In this document: in pieces, positions 1 to 12,594 of the stretch
Position numbering within the stretch: position 1 is the first letter of the stretch
Layout of the letters: every line of letters begins with the position of its first letter
Assembly (NCBI RefSeq): GCF_034702125.1
Contig: NW_026945687.1
Location: 182,667 to 246,666, forward strand
From: Engraulis encrasicolus
Taxonomy: Eukaryota; Chordata; Actinopteri; Clupeiformes; Engraulidae
Direction of reading: 5' to 3'
Length of the DNA: 64,000 nt
The notes under the pieces: generated by a model
Told to the model about the DNA's origin: nothing
Databases searched by the model: none
Seen by the model: only the letters and a program-made list of their open reading frames with translations
Translations under genes and position numbers: made by a program

Positions 1-640
1 CGGCACGTTTTGTGTAAGCTTAGTTGTTAGAATTTGTGTACTTTTGGAAACAGTCTTGGATCCGCTCGTGGGACCAGAGGTTGCGGTAAATAAATTGGTA
101 ACAGAACAAAGTTTGCCTTGTGCTTGTCATGAGCTTTTCGTGTGCGTCTAAAAGACTGCACATTGTTTTGTTGCTTAACTTAACTTCATTTCAGTGAGAA
201 TGATGTGGGGTAGTTTTCGCTTCGTTGGACAACGCAGCATCTGTAGGCCTAAATGATGCGCCACAACGTCCATATTTTCAGACTGTACGAGTACCCAGAC
301 TTCTGCAGTGGGTTGCACCAGCTGGTCATAATTTCCAACGTGAGCGTGTTCGAGCATACAGACGAGTAAAAAATAGTTGCACTTTGCATATAGTTTTTAA
401 AACTGAATGAGATGGCTGTCAGGAAGATGGAAAACAAATTTAAAACATGGGTCATAAAACAGGGATGGTGATGATACCATCTCGGAATGGCATTGTAAAT
501 CGCCAAGATCTTGGTTAGTTCTCTTTCTAAAGAGACCGTATATTTTCATTAGCCTACGAAATACAGTTTAACCCCCCTTTTTAGCGACAGGATAAGCACA
601 AGGAAACGCAGGTTGGTTGACTGCTGCAAATCGTATAATT
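1..640. other. unassigned flank, no gene recognised
   Basis: I see no gene here. Open frames on both strands are short and resemble nothing I know. The right end, from about 600, probably holds the 3' end of the minus-strand LINE that follows; its exact terminus is not visible because there is no clear poly(A) or microsatellite tail. Confidence 0.4.
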
Positions 641-701
641 CAATTCTTTATTTACTTCAGACTCAAAGTACATGGTCCATATCAAGACAACAGTCAAAAC
701 A

Positions 702-2282
702 TTACATAGAGAAGTTAAGACAAAGAAAAATAAGAAATAAAATAAGAAAATAAAATGAAAGATGGGAACATCCATCAAACAAATAGCTACAGTGCCGCCT
801 AAGCTTGGAGGAGAACCTCACAGAACACTTTACTGGACTCACGAGGGTTTGAATAATGCAGTTCTGAGAGCAGTCCAGTCTGCACATGAACTTATAAATA
901 ACATTTCTCAAGACTGCATCACACCCAGGCACACTGGAGTACACAAAGAGGTAGCTAGCACTGGTCCATCTTGGTAGCTTCATCAACAGTCTCATAGAGT
1001 CATTATATGCTACTGTCAGCTTCTGGTAGCTGCTTTTCTTATACCTACACCATAAGTGAGCAGTATACATGGGTGTACAGAAGGCTTTAAACAGAGAGCA
1101 TTTGACATTGACTGAGCACATGCTAAACTTGCGAAGTAACATGTTGGCCTGGGCATACAATTTACGTCGTTGACGATATATGTCACGATCATCACTGAGA
1201 TCATCCGAAATTATATGACCAAGGTACTTAACTTCTTTACACACCACAAGTGGGCTATCACACAAATAGAAAACAGGGAATGTCATCTTCTTATCTTCTT
1301 TCGTTCTCACTATCATGACATTACTTTTCTTTGCATTAAATTTAATGTCATAAACAAGCCCATATTGAGTGCATACTTTAAGTAATTGTTGCAGCCCAGC
1401 ACTACATGGGCTCACAATGGCCAGATCATCTGCATACATAAGGTGATTCACCAAAGAATTACCAATAAAACCGCCTGTGGAACACAAACTTAACTGGGCA
1501 GATAAGTCATTCATGTAAACATTAAACAAGGCAGGAGATAAAAGCCCACCTTGGCGGACACCATTAGATACATGAAATGGGGTGGATATACCACACCCCC
1601 ATTTGACACGCATCGTCTGTTGGCTGTACCAGTACACAAGGATCCTGATGATGACCTTTGGGACGCCCTTCTGTAGTAATTTAATAAATAATTTAGTATA
1701 ATTTATGCTGTCAAAAGCCTTAGAAGCATCGAGGAAACACATAAAAACAGTAGATTTCTGGTTCACATATTGAGCTACCATTTCCTTTAACGCAAATATG
1801 CACATATCAGTGCCATGTTTCTTCTTAAAGCTAAACTGGTTGTCTGTTGTTAATAGAAAAACATCAAGCCTTTTAATGAGGACCTGTTCTAAAACTTTGG
1901 AGGGAATACTAGACAACGCTATAGGTCTGTAGTTGTCAATACTATTCAGTTTGCCTGCTTTGTCCTTCAGTACAGGAACAAGCAATATGGCCAAAAGAGA
2001 CTCAGGTAGCACTTCGTGGGTGAGGAGTCCAGTAAAACACATTGCTAAAAGAGGGCAGAGTTTCTTGCTGCCATACTTCAGGTGCTCAGCACAGATTTGA
2101 TCCATGCCACATGCTTTATTATTATCAAGTGCAGATATTGCCTCAAGAATTTCATCAGATCTTATTACAAAGTTTTCAGATGAATCAATATGATTAACTT
2201 CAAATGACTCGTTCTTTATACAATTAAATAGATCTTGGTCATGCTTACGCCATTTTTCAACAATATTTTCAGTACCAGACAC
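702..2282 (-). CDS. 5'-truncated LINE reverse transcriptase (CR1/jockey-like group)
   Basis: This frame encodes about 526 residues of a non-LTR retrotransposon reverse transcriptase. Visible blocks are NYRPIALSS near residues 117-125, the palm motif FLDASKAFD at 183-191, GVRQGGLLSP at 241-250 and the catalytic YADD at 283-286. A long thumb/C-terminal region rich in Cys and basic residues follows. The endonuclease domain that should precede the RT is missing. Upstream of the first codon (a GTG, so not a real start) the frame enters a TATA-rich stretch at about 2286-2310 and meets a stop at 2337-2339, so the insertion is 5'-truncated near 2283-2310, as is usual for LINEs. The RT frame itself is open, suggesting a fairly young copy. 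RT identity is secure from the motifs; the clade is my guess from the general look of the sequence. Confidence 0.85.
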   Translation of the reverse strand: MSGTENIVEKWRKHDQDLFNCIKNESFEVNHIDSSENFVIRSDEILEAISALDNNKACGMDQICAEHLKYGSKKLCPLLAMCFTGLLTHEVLPESLLAILLVPVLKDKAGKLNSIDNYRPIALSSIPSKVLEQVLIKRLDVFLLTTDNQFSFKKKHGTDMCIFALKEMVAQYVNQKSTVFMCFLDASKAFDSINYTKLFIKLLQKGVPKVIIRILVYWYSQQTMRVKWGCGISTPFHVSNGVRQGGLLSPALFNVYMNDLSAQLSLCSTGGFIGNSLVNHLMYADDLAIVSPCSAGLQQLLKVCTQYGLVYDIKFNAKKSNVMIVRTKEDKKMTFPVFYLCDSPLVVCKEVKYLGHIISDDLSDDRDIYRQRRKLYAQANMLLRKFSMCSVNVKCSLFKAFCTPMYTAHLWCRYKKSSYQKLTVAYNDSMRLLMKLPRWTSASYLFVYSSVPGCDAVLRNVIYKFMCRLDCSQNCIIQTLVSPVKCSVRFSSKLRRHCSYLFDGCSHLSFYFLILFLIFLCLNFSM

Positions 2283-2310
2283 CCCATCTATATAATATAT
2301 AATATAATGT

Positions 2311-3048
2311 ATGCCAGTGTGTCGAGATGTTGCTGGTTAGCCAGCAGACTTGACAGGCGGCGTGAAGCCAATTTGCTGGACATAGTGTAGGGCTATGTTT
2401 CACAAACATAACTCCAGAATTGTCACGACTGCTTTATTCGGACTGCCGTCCGATTCATCCCTTTGTGTCGCTAAATATTTGACTGCTTACTGCCGTGACA
2501 ACAAGGCCTACCAGCGTGCAGAAGTTAGGGGGGGAAGTCACAACATTCACAAACAAACCAGCAATGCCTTCAAACCAGAAATGGGCTGCAATTTATTATA
2601 AAGTTGATATTAGGATTCATATCAGAGGATACATTATGTTGGACTGTTGCGTTGCCCTCTCATGTGGGTTTTGCTGTGAACAAATGAATGACCGCTGTCC
2701 TTGGTGCTAGCGCGTTGTGACAGCGCTGCGTCTTCACCCAAATCATTCCCTAGCCTTCCGCCACTGTTCTAGAACTAAGTAGAATGATCCGCTGCACAAA
2801 TACAATTTTCTTTCTGACGTAATATTCTACTGAAAATGGCTGCGCCCATGGCTAGTAGTAAAACAAATCTGGGAGCGCAAGGCTACGGGCTAAAAATGTA
2901 AAAAAAAGATGAGAAATCGATTTTTGGGGACGTGTCATCAAAAATAGGAAAATTGAAAATTTAAGCTGGAGCTTGGAGACCAAACATTTCGTGCCTCAGC
3001 CTCAAACAAAGCCAAGCAGCTCCCTGATTACCTTCAACTATAGGGCTA
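2311..3048. other. unassigned intergenic DNA
   Basis: No gene, long repeat or terminal repeat structure was recognised between the truncated LINE and the first MITE. Confidence 0.4.
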
Positions 3049-3056
3049 CCTTTACA

Positions 3057-3498
3057 CAGAGCCATACAGAGGGGAGAGTTACGCGATTGGAGGACCAGGA
3101 ATTAAATGGCAGCTCCGCCTTTCAGCGAGATAAGGTTGTTCCTAAAGCGGCTGTCTTTCCATAGACTCAACATAGAACCACCACATTAACAGCCAAAAAT
3201 CATGAACTATACTGCAGGGTAATCACCACAAATATGTAAACCATCAACTGTCTCAGTGGTGATAATCACAACAGTTTTACCATCTGTGATGTTTATCTGA
3301 AGTTATTACTACGAACAGCAAGTCTTGTCATATTCCCTGCATTGCATCGCATTGCATTTGCTGTGTGCTACGCCCACCACTACTAACATTCGCAACGCTG
3401 AGCAGTACTGAGAAGCTAAAACAGCTAATTTTGCTAATGAGGAAGTCGGCCTTAGCACACAGCGGAGATTGCCCGATTCTCCCTTCTGTATGGCTCTG
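3057..3498. mobile_element. hAT-type MITE, 442 bp, 8-bp target duplication
   Basis: The element starts CAGAGCCATACAG and ends CTGTATGGCTCTG, an inverted repeat that continues with one mismatch for about 20 bp. It is flanked by identical 8-bp direct repeats cctttaca (3049-3056 and 3499-3506). The CAG...CTG ends and 8-bp duplication are the hallmark of hAT-superfamily insertions. There is no transposase-like frame inside, so it is non-autonomous. Boundaries come directly from the sequence; the superfamily is inferred from the end signature. Confidence 0.8.
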
Positions 3499-3817
3499 CC
3501 TTTACACATCTACGTACCTCTAGTGCTATGGTGTCAGGCAAGGGACAAACTTCAACAAGGCAAAGGACAAATTCAACTAACCACAGTCCATTCACAACTC
3601 ACACATACAATGTCACTCAACCACACACCAACCATTTTGAAGTACATAGAAAAATTTATATCTTTTTGATTAAATTTTATGTTTTAGAAAAATATACGGA
3701 AACAAAAGCACATTTAGACTAAGACGAACAACAAAACACATACAAGGACTAGTGCGGTCCTTTACAAACCCTCATTCATTAATGATTGAAACCCTCTTTA
3801 GTTGTCATTTAGCATGC

Positions 3818-4170
3818 TAACTGGATATTGATAACTATTTTCCCATCAGTATTTTGCCCCTTTGTAATAACAAAGCCATGAAGACAACAGTATGAAAAAG
3901 AACACAAGATACAGGCAGGGGCGCCGCCAGAAATTTTGGGCCCTATGAAAGATTCGAAAGTTGGCCCCCTTAAGGGCCCCTGCCAGTGCTTTTAGACCCC
4001 CTTAATGGCCCCTGTCAGTGCTCGGGCCCTTAGAATCTGTAACACCTTTCCCCCCCTAGCGGCACCCATGGATACAGGACAGGATTTAACATCTTAACTG
4101 GATATTGGTCAACTATTTTCCCATCAGTGTTTTGTCATAACAATGCCATGAAGAACAACAGATACAAAAC
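3818..4170. repeat. imperfect direct duplication around a MITE
   Basis: A segment of about 90 bp beginning aactggatattg and running through ttttcccatcagt and gccatgaag occurs at about 3820-3915 and again at about 4097-4170. The short MITE at 3916-4070 lies between them. The target was therefore tandemly duplicated, and the MITE inserted at the end of the first copy. Confidence 0.6.
3916..4070. mobile_element. short hAT-type MITE, 155 bp
   Basis: The left end reads CAGGGGCGCCGCC and the right end GCGGCACCCATG, imperfect inverted repeats. Identical 8-bp flanks gatacagg (3908-3915 and 4071-4078) are the target duplication. The interior is rich in gggccc/ccttaa blocks and has no coding capacity. 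Confidence 0.75.
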
Positions 4171-5226
4171 AGGATAGTGACACTTTCTGTCTTAGTATAT
4201 TCACCACCTGTGGTCTTAGCATTCCCTACATGCAACTTAGATGGGGTTTGAATATTGTTTTCCCCCCTCATTTCAGATGGTACTAAGTTGGCAACCTTAA
4301 CATGCACGTACATGCATGCATACACTACACACACACATACCCCTAAACTGAGTAATCTGTAGAAAAGTAAGGTATTCTCCACGCTCCTGTTCCTCACTAT
4401 GTGGTGTGTTACCAGAGCATCCCAGATGTGATGAATTTGCTTATTTAATTTAGAGTGGGGTCAAGACACAGTCTGCGGTAAATAAAATACAAAAACATTT
4501 AAGCTGAGTAATGTCACCTCGTCAGTTGGAAGAGAACCTAACGACTGGTCTTGTTCTGTTAGCTGCATGTTGCCTGTTATTTGTCTGTCCTGACTGGTCC
4601 AGGTCTGTTTGCTGCATATTGCCTGTTCTGGTCCTAAGGACCATTCAGTAATTTGAGTATCAATTCATGTGTTTTTCTTTGAGCAATTTACCAAAGTGTC
4701 TCAGTCATAGTATGTTACCGCCTACTGGCCAGTTTAGATGCAACAGTTTTAATGAAAGTTCTCACATCACGTTCTCATTGCTCGTGCACTTTCTCGTTTG
4801 GAACGTGACTTCAGTTAGTAAACAAAACTTCAGTTGAAACCGCGAGCTGTTCCTTGCTCACTGAATTCAGTCAACTTTAATGTTAAATCTAAACTCTTAA
4901 CAGTTATGATTCCCCCACGGGGGCAATGTCGGTAAGTTAAATTAGTCTTACAAATGTATGTGTTTTATGGTCAATATTTTTTTAAGATTGTTGAAACAAG
5001 ATGAGTGATATACACTGTTACTAGCCTGTCAGAGTATTGGTTAGCTTCCCGTAACGGCAACAGTCATTCTTCTCATTAGAAAATGATACTGTATGTATGT
5101 GTTAAATATTATATGATTGTATATGTGAGAAGGTGCTCTCCCTTCTCACTGTTTTTAAAGACACTTGGCATGCACTATGAACAGTTGGACATCTCGTGTC
5201 ATGAGCGCTCAGCGCAAGATGGCTCT
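4171..5226. other. unassigned intergenic DNA
   Basis: No gene or clear repeat structure was recognised. Short open frames on both strands have no motif I can support. Confidence 0.4.
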
Positions 5227-5283
5227 TGGCGAGCTGAAGACGCACACATACGCACACACACACACACGCACACACACGCACAA
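5227..5283. repeat. (CA)n microsatellite, interrupted
   Basis: Mostly CA dinucleotides with occasional CG/TA interruptions, about 50-60 bp. Confidence 0.9.
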
Positions 5284-5436
5284 GTCGGATCTTGCAGCTA
5301 ACATTTATTTGAGACCATGGTGGCAGAGTGAGGTACCCACTCGCGCTACATTCCGTTTGAACACTTTGTTTCTCTCTGCTCGTCATCACTGTTGAATCGG
5401 AAGCGCGCACCGGTTTGACCGATACTCCATCCAATG

Positions 5437-6068
5437 TGACTGTGGGGGTTCAGGGGAAATGTTTGAATATGTGGACTCAAAATGCATTGCCATTATCCAA
5501 ACTTCACAATGTGTGCTAGCGGTGTAATGATTGGGATGTGGGACATGTACTGGGGGCAACAGCGTTATTTTGTTACTTTTGTATTGTCATGTATTTTTGT
5601 TTCATGTTACTTTGTGGTACCTGGCAGTTGTGAATATGTGCATAAACTGTGTAGCCTTTGTAAGGTGTCGGAGGTTGGTTAGACCAATCATCCAATTTAG
5701 GTTAATGATTAGGATACTTCCCCTGGTGTGAGGGGCGAGGTCTATTTAAACCAGTCGTGGTTTGTGGTCGAGAGAGAGCTTCAGAAGCAGCTGTAACAGG
5801 TGAAAAGCTGTGCTCTGAAAATGTGTAGTATTTTGCAAGTCCTGCTGTTAATCGGATGTAGCAGAGACTCTGAGCAGTGAACGTGTCAGTTTATAATTCA
5901 GAGGTACCAAGTTTATGTTTATTGTCAAGTTTGGTCATTTTCTTTTGGTTGCCCTCGTGCACTGTTTATTTTGAAAATAAATTTTTGCAAACATTCGAAA
6001 TACCGTTTGGACCTCAGTATTTAACACTTCATCTCCTGATCTCCACCCGTGTCGGTAATCCTACAAGT
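5437..6068 (+). mobile_element. possible solo LTR or LTR-like promoter fragment
   Basis: The stretch has the order of signals expected in an LTR: CCAAT-like boxes near 5683 and 5692, a TATTTAAA box near 5743, a CT/GA-rich leader, then AATAAA near 5975 followed by a short U5-like tail ending ...CCTACA. A TG start and CA end can be proposed at the given coordinates, but I do not find matching target-site duplications, so the boundaries are provisional. It could equally be unrelated unique DNA with chance promoter-like signals. Confidence 0.25.
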
Positions 6069-6608
6069 GAGACGAAACATCTTCCTCACAGTATAGATAT
6101 GGATGTATATGTTGAATATGGATTTGGAATCGGAGAGACAACAAGAGCTAAAATGTGTTCTATTCTGTGTTTATGTTCAGTTTTACAGCATAAGTATTAC
6201 CCGCGGTGACGAGTAATAAAGGAATACAGACGATTGGGATGTTTCTTATTGTTTTCCTTTCCTGGCTGTTTACACGCACTGGATAGCTGAATACGCAAAT
6301 GTTCAGTGAGACCAGAACATTGCCTGTTATCTGTCTGTTCTGACTGAGATCTTGAATAGGAGAGGCAGGATGTGTAGAATGTTTAGTACCTCAACTTCCA
6401 GGGTTTGCAGTCTGGATGACACCCAGCTGGAGATGACAGTGTCAGTGATGATAATGGTGATGATATGCCTGTGCCCTTCAGCTTCATGAGACGTGAGGAG
6501 TGTGAGATCAGGGCAGAGACCAGATAGGAACAACTCTGCCCTGACAGAATACACTCCTCCAGCCTGGGAGAGACACCAGAATATAGTTAGACAACCTACA
6601 CATCAGCA

Positions 6609-7311
<703 letters not shown>

Positions 7312-7878
7312 TGTAGGGTATTTTCGTAATTCTTAACTAAAATCTTAGTAGGTTGGAGCTTTGTGGCTGACGCGTGTTCCAGGATCCAAGGGAAATGAAA
7401 TGTCTTCCACCGAAGTCACGTTTAGTATATTTATTGTAAAACATAAAAGACAAAATAAACGAGTACAAATGAAAATAGACTTTCTAAACTTTTGAAATCT
7501 AAATCTAAGGCTCCACAGACCACGGAAATGTTACAGCACGACGGCATGGGCATGCCACGACATGACACGGTCAGAAAACCGTGAGGCACCAACCTTCCTC
7601 CAGCCGTGTCGATCCAAGAATGGCTACTGTGCTGGGCACCTCGCGCACAATTCCCAAGTCATTAAAGGCGCGCGTACGTAACCTCCAGTAAATATTTAAA
7701 TCCACATTTTAACCATGTACATATGTTTTTAATCTAAATTATTACTATCAATCATGAATTTCAATGAAATATCAAATATCTTATCAATATAAAATTATAA
7801 CATGAAGTATCAATATCAAATACACAAAATATGGGGCAAATTCAAAATTAAGCATGAAATAGGCATCTGGCGCCTACA
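7312..7878 (-). repeat. BEL 3' LTR
   Basis: 567 bp, nearly identical to the right-hand LTR; differences are scattered substitutions and small changes near 7325-7395. It carries an AATAAA-type signal in the minus orientation (tttatt near 7430). It is the 3' LTR because the element reads leftward. Confidence 0.93.
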
Positions 7879-8174
7879 TTACCGGCCCCTAATTGTTCTA
7901 ATAACAAAGTAACATAGGACAATTACCACACTTCTTCTTCTTAAATAAAACATGAATATCCATATCCACAATCAAGAAATGTGCAAATTACTGTTGCATA
8001 AGCACAATGCTATGAATGAAATGCACTTAAGTGTCCATTGTCAAAACTTTCAAGGATATAGAGTCCATAATCGCTCCATCTGCAATGAAGAAAGAAAGGA
8101 AAGAGAGAAAAGAGGTAGAGAAGTAAAGAGAGAGTAGAGCCAGAGGTCGCTAGTACATAGCTCATCGATGGGGC

Positions 8175-8798
8175 TTAGCCTTTACCACTAGCCCAGTCAG
8201 ACTCCACAAGCAGACAGATCTCCGTAATGGGTCTGTCTAAGATGGTAGTCTTTGTCTTCAACTTGACTCTGCGGACCAGACCGTTTTTGTCTGGAACTGC
8301 TTCGATGATCTTGCCCATACTCCAGGAGTTTCTCGGCGCGCAGTCATCCACAAGGAGAACGACGTCTCCTTCAGCAAAGTTCCTGGATGCTGTGGCCCAG
8401 CGCTGGCGCTCCTGTAGTTGAACAGGTGTTGTACCTGTTTCCACCTGCGCCTTGAGTATAGGTCGTCCTGGTCAAACAACCCCTGAGGGTTTCGTTTTCA
8501 GCAGCAGTAAATGATTAGGCGTCAGAGCCTCTAAATCATTTGGATCATTGGATGCCCTTGTGATCGGACGGCCGTTGATGATCGACTCTGCCTCGCACAG
8601 GAATGTATGAAGGCCTTCCTCATCAAGGATCTGTTCTCTCACAGTTGAATTCAGCACTTTCCGGATTGATCGTATCAACCTCTCCCATGCTCCGCCGTGA
8701 TGCGATGCGGTGGGAGGGTTGAACGTCCACTTGATCCCATGCTGGAGGAACAGATGCTGAAACGGTGAGGAGTTCCAGTCAGCAATAGCTTCCCTCAT
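8175..8798 (-). pseudogene. BEL integrase C-terminal half and DUF5641-like tail, frameshifted
   Basis: This is the continuation of the BEL integrase beyond the inserted transposon. The piece at 8472-8798 carries the conserved WTFNPPTASHHGGAWERLIR block near residues 24-43 (the catalytic-core E follows the GG) and the NGRPIT / LTPNHLLL block. The frame then breaks near 8475: the ...FDQDDLYSRRRWKQVQH segment is in another frame. It breaks again near 8425, where QERQRWA continues in the frame of 8175-8444. The last piece holds GDVVLLVDD, PRNSW and RPITEICLL, typical of the DUF5641 tail of BEL integrases. At least two frameshifts plus the upstream transposon make the integrase non-functional in this copy. 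Confidence 0.85.
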
Positions 8799-8821
8799 AG
8801 TGTGGTATGAGATGTCATTCC

Positions 8822-9475
8822 GTAGGATTTTGATGCTAAAATTGATTTTATTGCTTCATTTGCTTCATTTGGGGTCCTACTATTGAAAAATGATGGGTTT
8901 CGAATTTTCTGACCCCGTTATACCCCTCCTCTAGGGGGCGCTTTCTGGCCCTAGCCAGTATAGCTACCGAACCCATATATCTACTAATAATTATCACATT
9001 TCCACAATCTTGGTGTCAATTACAGGGTTATTGATGATGCTGAGTCCATTTATGACAGTTTCATTATGGTCAGAAGTTGCTATTACACATATTTTGGAGA
9101 TTTAAAGGCTATTTTGTCCACCTACAAGCCTCCTGTGGGGGATATAACTACTATGGCATCAATCACATTGGAGCTGTGCACATAATATAAATAATACATA
9201 TTTCAATTCTATTAGGATCAGTATTGTGAGAAAATGATAGGTTTCAAGCTTTATGACCCCTTTATACCCCTCCTCTAGGGGGCGCTTTGTCACCTCGGCC
9301 AAGATACATAGTGCAACCATAAATGCAGCAATAAAGATCCTATTTTCACAATAATGGTATCAAATTAGGGGTTATGGAGGATCCTGAATCCATTTATGAC
9401 AGTTCTACTGTGATCAGAAGTTGTTATGACTCATTTTTAGGTTGAGGCCACCTGTTAAACAAAACCGTTTAACAG
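8822..9475 (+). repeat. left inverted arm with internal subrepeat
   Basis: Matches the complement of about 11950-12594. Within the arm a block of about 340 bp is repeated twice in divergent form: the string cccctcctctagggggcgct occurs near 8925 and again near 9266, each time followed about 110 bp later by tttatgacagtt and gtcagaagttg / atcagaagttg. The arm is therefore itself a diverged tandem duplication. Confidence 0.85.
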
Positions 9476-11949
9476 AAGATAATAACTGTCTAAATGTGCG
9501 TGTACACCAAAGGTGACCAATGCTACCAGAGCAACTGAAGTCATTATTTCTCTATGGATGTTTATATTGGCACTGACTATCAAAGAATAATTGGACTCGA
9601 AAAAACTATTAGAACAAGGTGTTCTGCAAAACATGAACGAGGCTGGCGAGTTTTGTTCACCTGATTTAAAAAAAAAAAAAAAACAATTACAACTGTAATT
9701 TACAAACTTAAACTTCTAGAAAAACCCCACTGGACAGAACACCTTCCATGGCACAGTGGTTGTAATGCAATCAAAGAGATAAATATTTACACTAGATGCT
9801 GTCAACCAACTCCTTGTCATCCCTGAGGAGCTCCTGTCCCCATATCTCAGGTTTGATGTAAAACACTTGCAGCAACCAATCATCAGGACCAGGCCAGTTC
9901 GATTTACAACTTCCAAACAGAGACATGTGGACTACACTGTTTCCAAAGCCTTCACTCATACATGGACACTTGCCAATTAGTTAGCAACAGATCCAACCAA
10001 CACCACAGAAAGTGAGAAAGGCACACACATGAGAATGAGCAGCAGCAGCTAGGCACAGAAGAGGAAACTGACCATGATGCTTTCATTCTGTCCATAATTG
10101 AACACACATCCAAACATTGGTTGTATGGAGTCATCCATACTTGCTCCACCAAATCTCCACTGATATTCCAGCCATTTGAGACTCATAGAGGAGAACTCTC
10201 GTCACCTTTGCTCTTGCGTGCTCTTGAGATTCAGCGGTCACTGGGCAATGGTGACTGGATTCTGAGAGCAGGTGTTTTGCACATAGGTATGCAGTGTTTG
10301 CTGCACTGTTTGCTCTTGGGGGAAAACAATTGATGGAAGAGGCATTGTATGCTCCATTGAAAGTGGTTCATACTCTTCAGCAGCTCTCCGTGGAATCTTT
10401 GGTGGGAAAGCACACATCTGGGCCCTTGCATATCACATCCCAACTAGCCTGGCTATTATTGTGATGAGATTTGATGCCATTTCCTTTGATGCAATGTCCT
10501 GCTCAGTCCAGTTGCATTGCAATTGCAGAGTAACATCTAGGCCTTTTATTTGGAAAATACCCAACCTCTTCAATCAGGAGAAGACACTAGAGTTTGCTCA
10601 GTTTCTTGTACAACACCTATAAGAGCAAGTGGAGAGTCTTCAACATATCATTGATTTGTGCTTGTTGTCCAGTGGACTGTTGAGGTTATCTGGCTGTCAT
10701 GAGGAACCTTATCAAGTACTTCTTTGCATATGATCTCCTGAATTATGCTCGCCTCATGGCAGTCCATCTTGCTCAGATTAATGCTCTGAAACAAGATGAT
10801 CCTATGTTCTACAGGTGATTTTGTTGCGGCCAAATCAGAGGTTCCCTTCAGTCATTCGTTCACAGATCAGAACCTAGAGTAGGAAGCTCAAGTGTCATGG
10901 TGGGAAAGTAGGACTGAGTGAAGATGCCACTGCCTTTGTCTTGTCACCACAACACCACATCTTGCTCATATTGTGATGCAGTAATTGTATCGCTCCCCGC
11001 AATCCAGCAAGTCTGTGCAAAGTGAACACTCCCAGCTTAGGTGACATGTTGCCATCAGATCAAGGGCAAAAGCTGTGAAGATGCATAATTCAATTAAGCT
11101 CTACTGCACTGGCAATTCATTTGCACTTCAGTCTCCTCTTCAGAGAAAGGTCCGAAATAGTTTGAACATTTCATTCAGGAGAGACTCCGGAGATACTTTA
11201 CTTCCTTATTACACATGGAAGCAGGCTTGTGAGCTTGTGCCTAAACTAGAGGAGACAATTGAAAATTACTGCATAAAATGTAATTTGTACCATGCTCCCT
11301 GTGCACTATAGATGTACCTCTCTATATCCCAACTGCTGAGCCTCATGCCTGCTGTTGAAAGAGCTACAGGTGAAATGCTGGTGTCCCTTCAAATGACTGA
11401 CAATACACAAGCTGAACCAGAGTTCTAATTGTTGATGCTATGGTTGCAACTGGAGTTTAGTTTGATCATATCTTGAAGTGACTTATTTCCTTGTGCCAAT
11501 TTGCACCTGCTTAACAAGTGAAGCAGCACTCCTTAATGACCAGCACTCCTCAGTGATCAGTTGTTTTTTTAGTGTCTGCCCAATTCTTCCTTAGATAGAA
11601 AGAAGTGGTGTGGTTTTCAAGGAAGGGATTTATGTTCAAGCAGGCTGGTTACTATTCATGTTCATGCATTTTTTTATGAATTAGTTGATATTACCATTAC
11701 AGCACATGATCTTTTTCACTTCGAAACTGTTACTTCAAAAATGGTTACTCCATGGGGCCTTTACCTCTAACCAAAAAGGCACTATATTAAACACAGCTAC
11801 TGTTGTTGTTCACATACAAATTACACAGTTGGTCAGCATCTACTTCCTGAAAGCACACAGCCCCCTCAGGTTAGTTAATATTTAGTCTTTATTTCAAGGG
11901 GATCCTGGTATATTCATTTTTAATCGTGTTATTGACCAATCTCATCAAT
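9476..11949. other. transposon interior, no intact gene
   Basis: Region between the arms. An A-run lies near 9667. From about 10100 to 11310 the plus strand reads as a possible decayed coding stretch, with open pieces at 10121-10333 and 11075-11311 in a frame with stops between them; I recognise no transposase motif. It could be a dead transposase or captured host sequence. Confidence 0.4.
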
Positions 11950-12594
11950 TAAAGAATGACAATTCTTGACCTCAACCTAAAAATGAGTCATAACAACTTC
12001 TGATCACAGTAGAACTGCCATGAATGGATTCAGGATCCTCCACAACCCCTAATTTGATACCATTATTGTGAAAATCGGATCTTTATTGCTGCATTTATGG
12101 TTGCGCTATGTATCTTGGCCGAGGTGACAAAGCGCCCCCTAGAGGAGGGCCATAAAGGGTCATAAAATTTGAAACCCCTCATTTTCTCACAGTACTGATC
12201 CTAATAGAATTGAAATCTTTATTATTTATATTATGTGCACAGATCCAATGAGACGGATGCCATAGTAGTCATATCCCCCACAGGAGGCTTGTAGGTGGAC
12301 AAAATAGCCTTTAAATCTTCGAAATATGTGTAATAGCAACTTCTGACCATAATGAAACTGTCATAAATGGACTCAGCATCATCAATAACCCTGTAATTGA
12401 CACCAAGATTGTGAAAATGTGATAATTATTAGTAGATATATGGGTTCGGTAGCTATACTGGCCAGGGCCAGAAAGTGCCCCCTAGAGGAGGGGTATAACG
12501 GGGTCAGAAAATTCGAAACCCATCATTTTTCAATAGTAGGACCCCAAATGAAGCAAATGAAACAATAAAATCAATTTTAGCATCAAAATCCTAC
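11950..12594 (-). repeat. right inverted arm
   Basis: Inverted copy of 8822-9475 with scattered substitutions. The two ggaggggtataa / gagggccataaagg blocks mark the same internal subrepeat seen in the left arm. Confidence 0.85.

Noticed and set aside
5437..6068. Firm assignment as a solo LTR
   Set aside because: No matching target duplication and no paired LTR found; kept only as a low-confidence feature.
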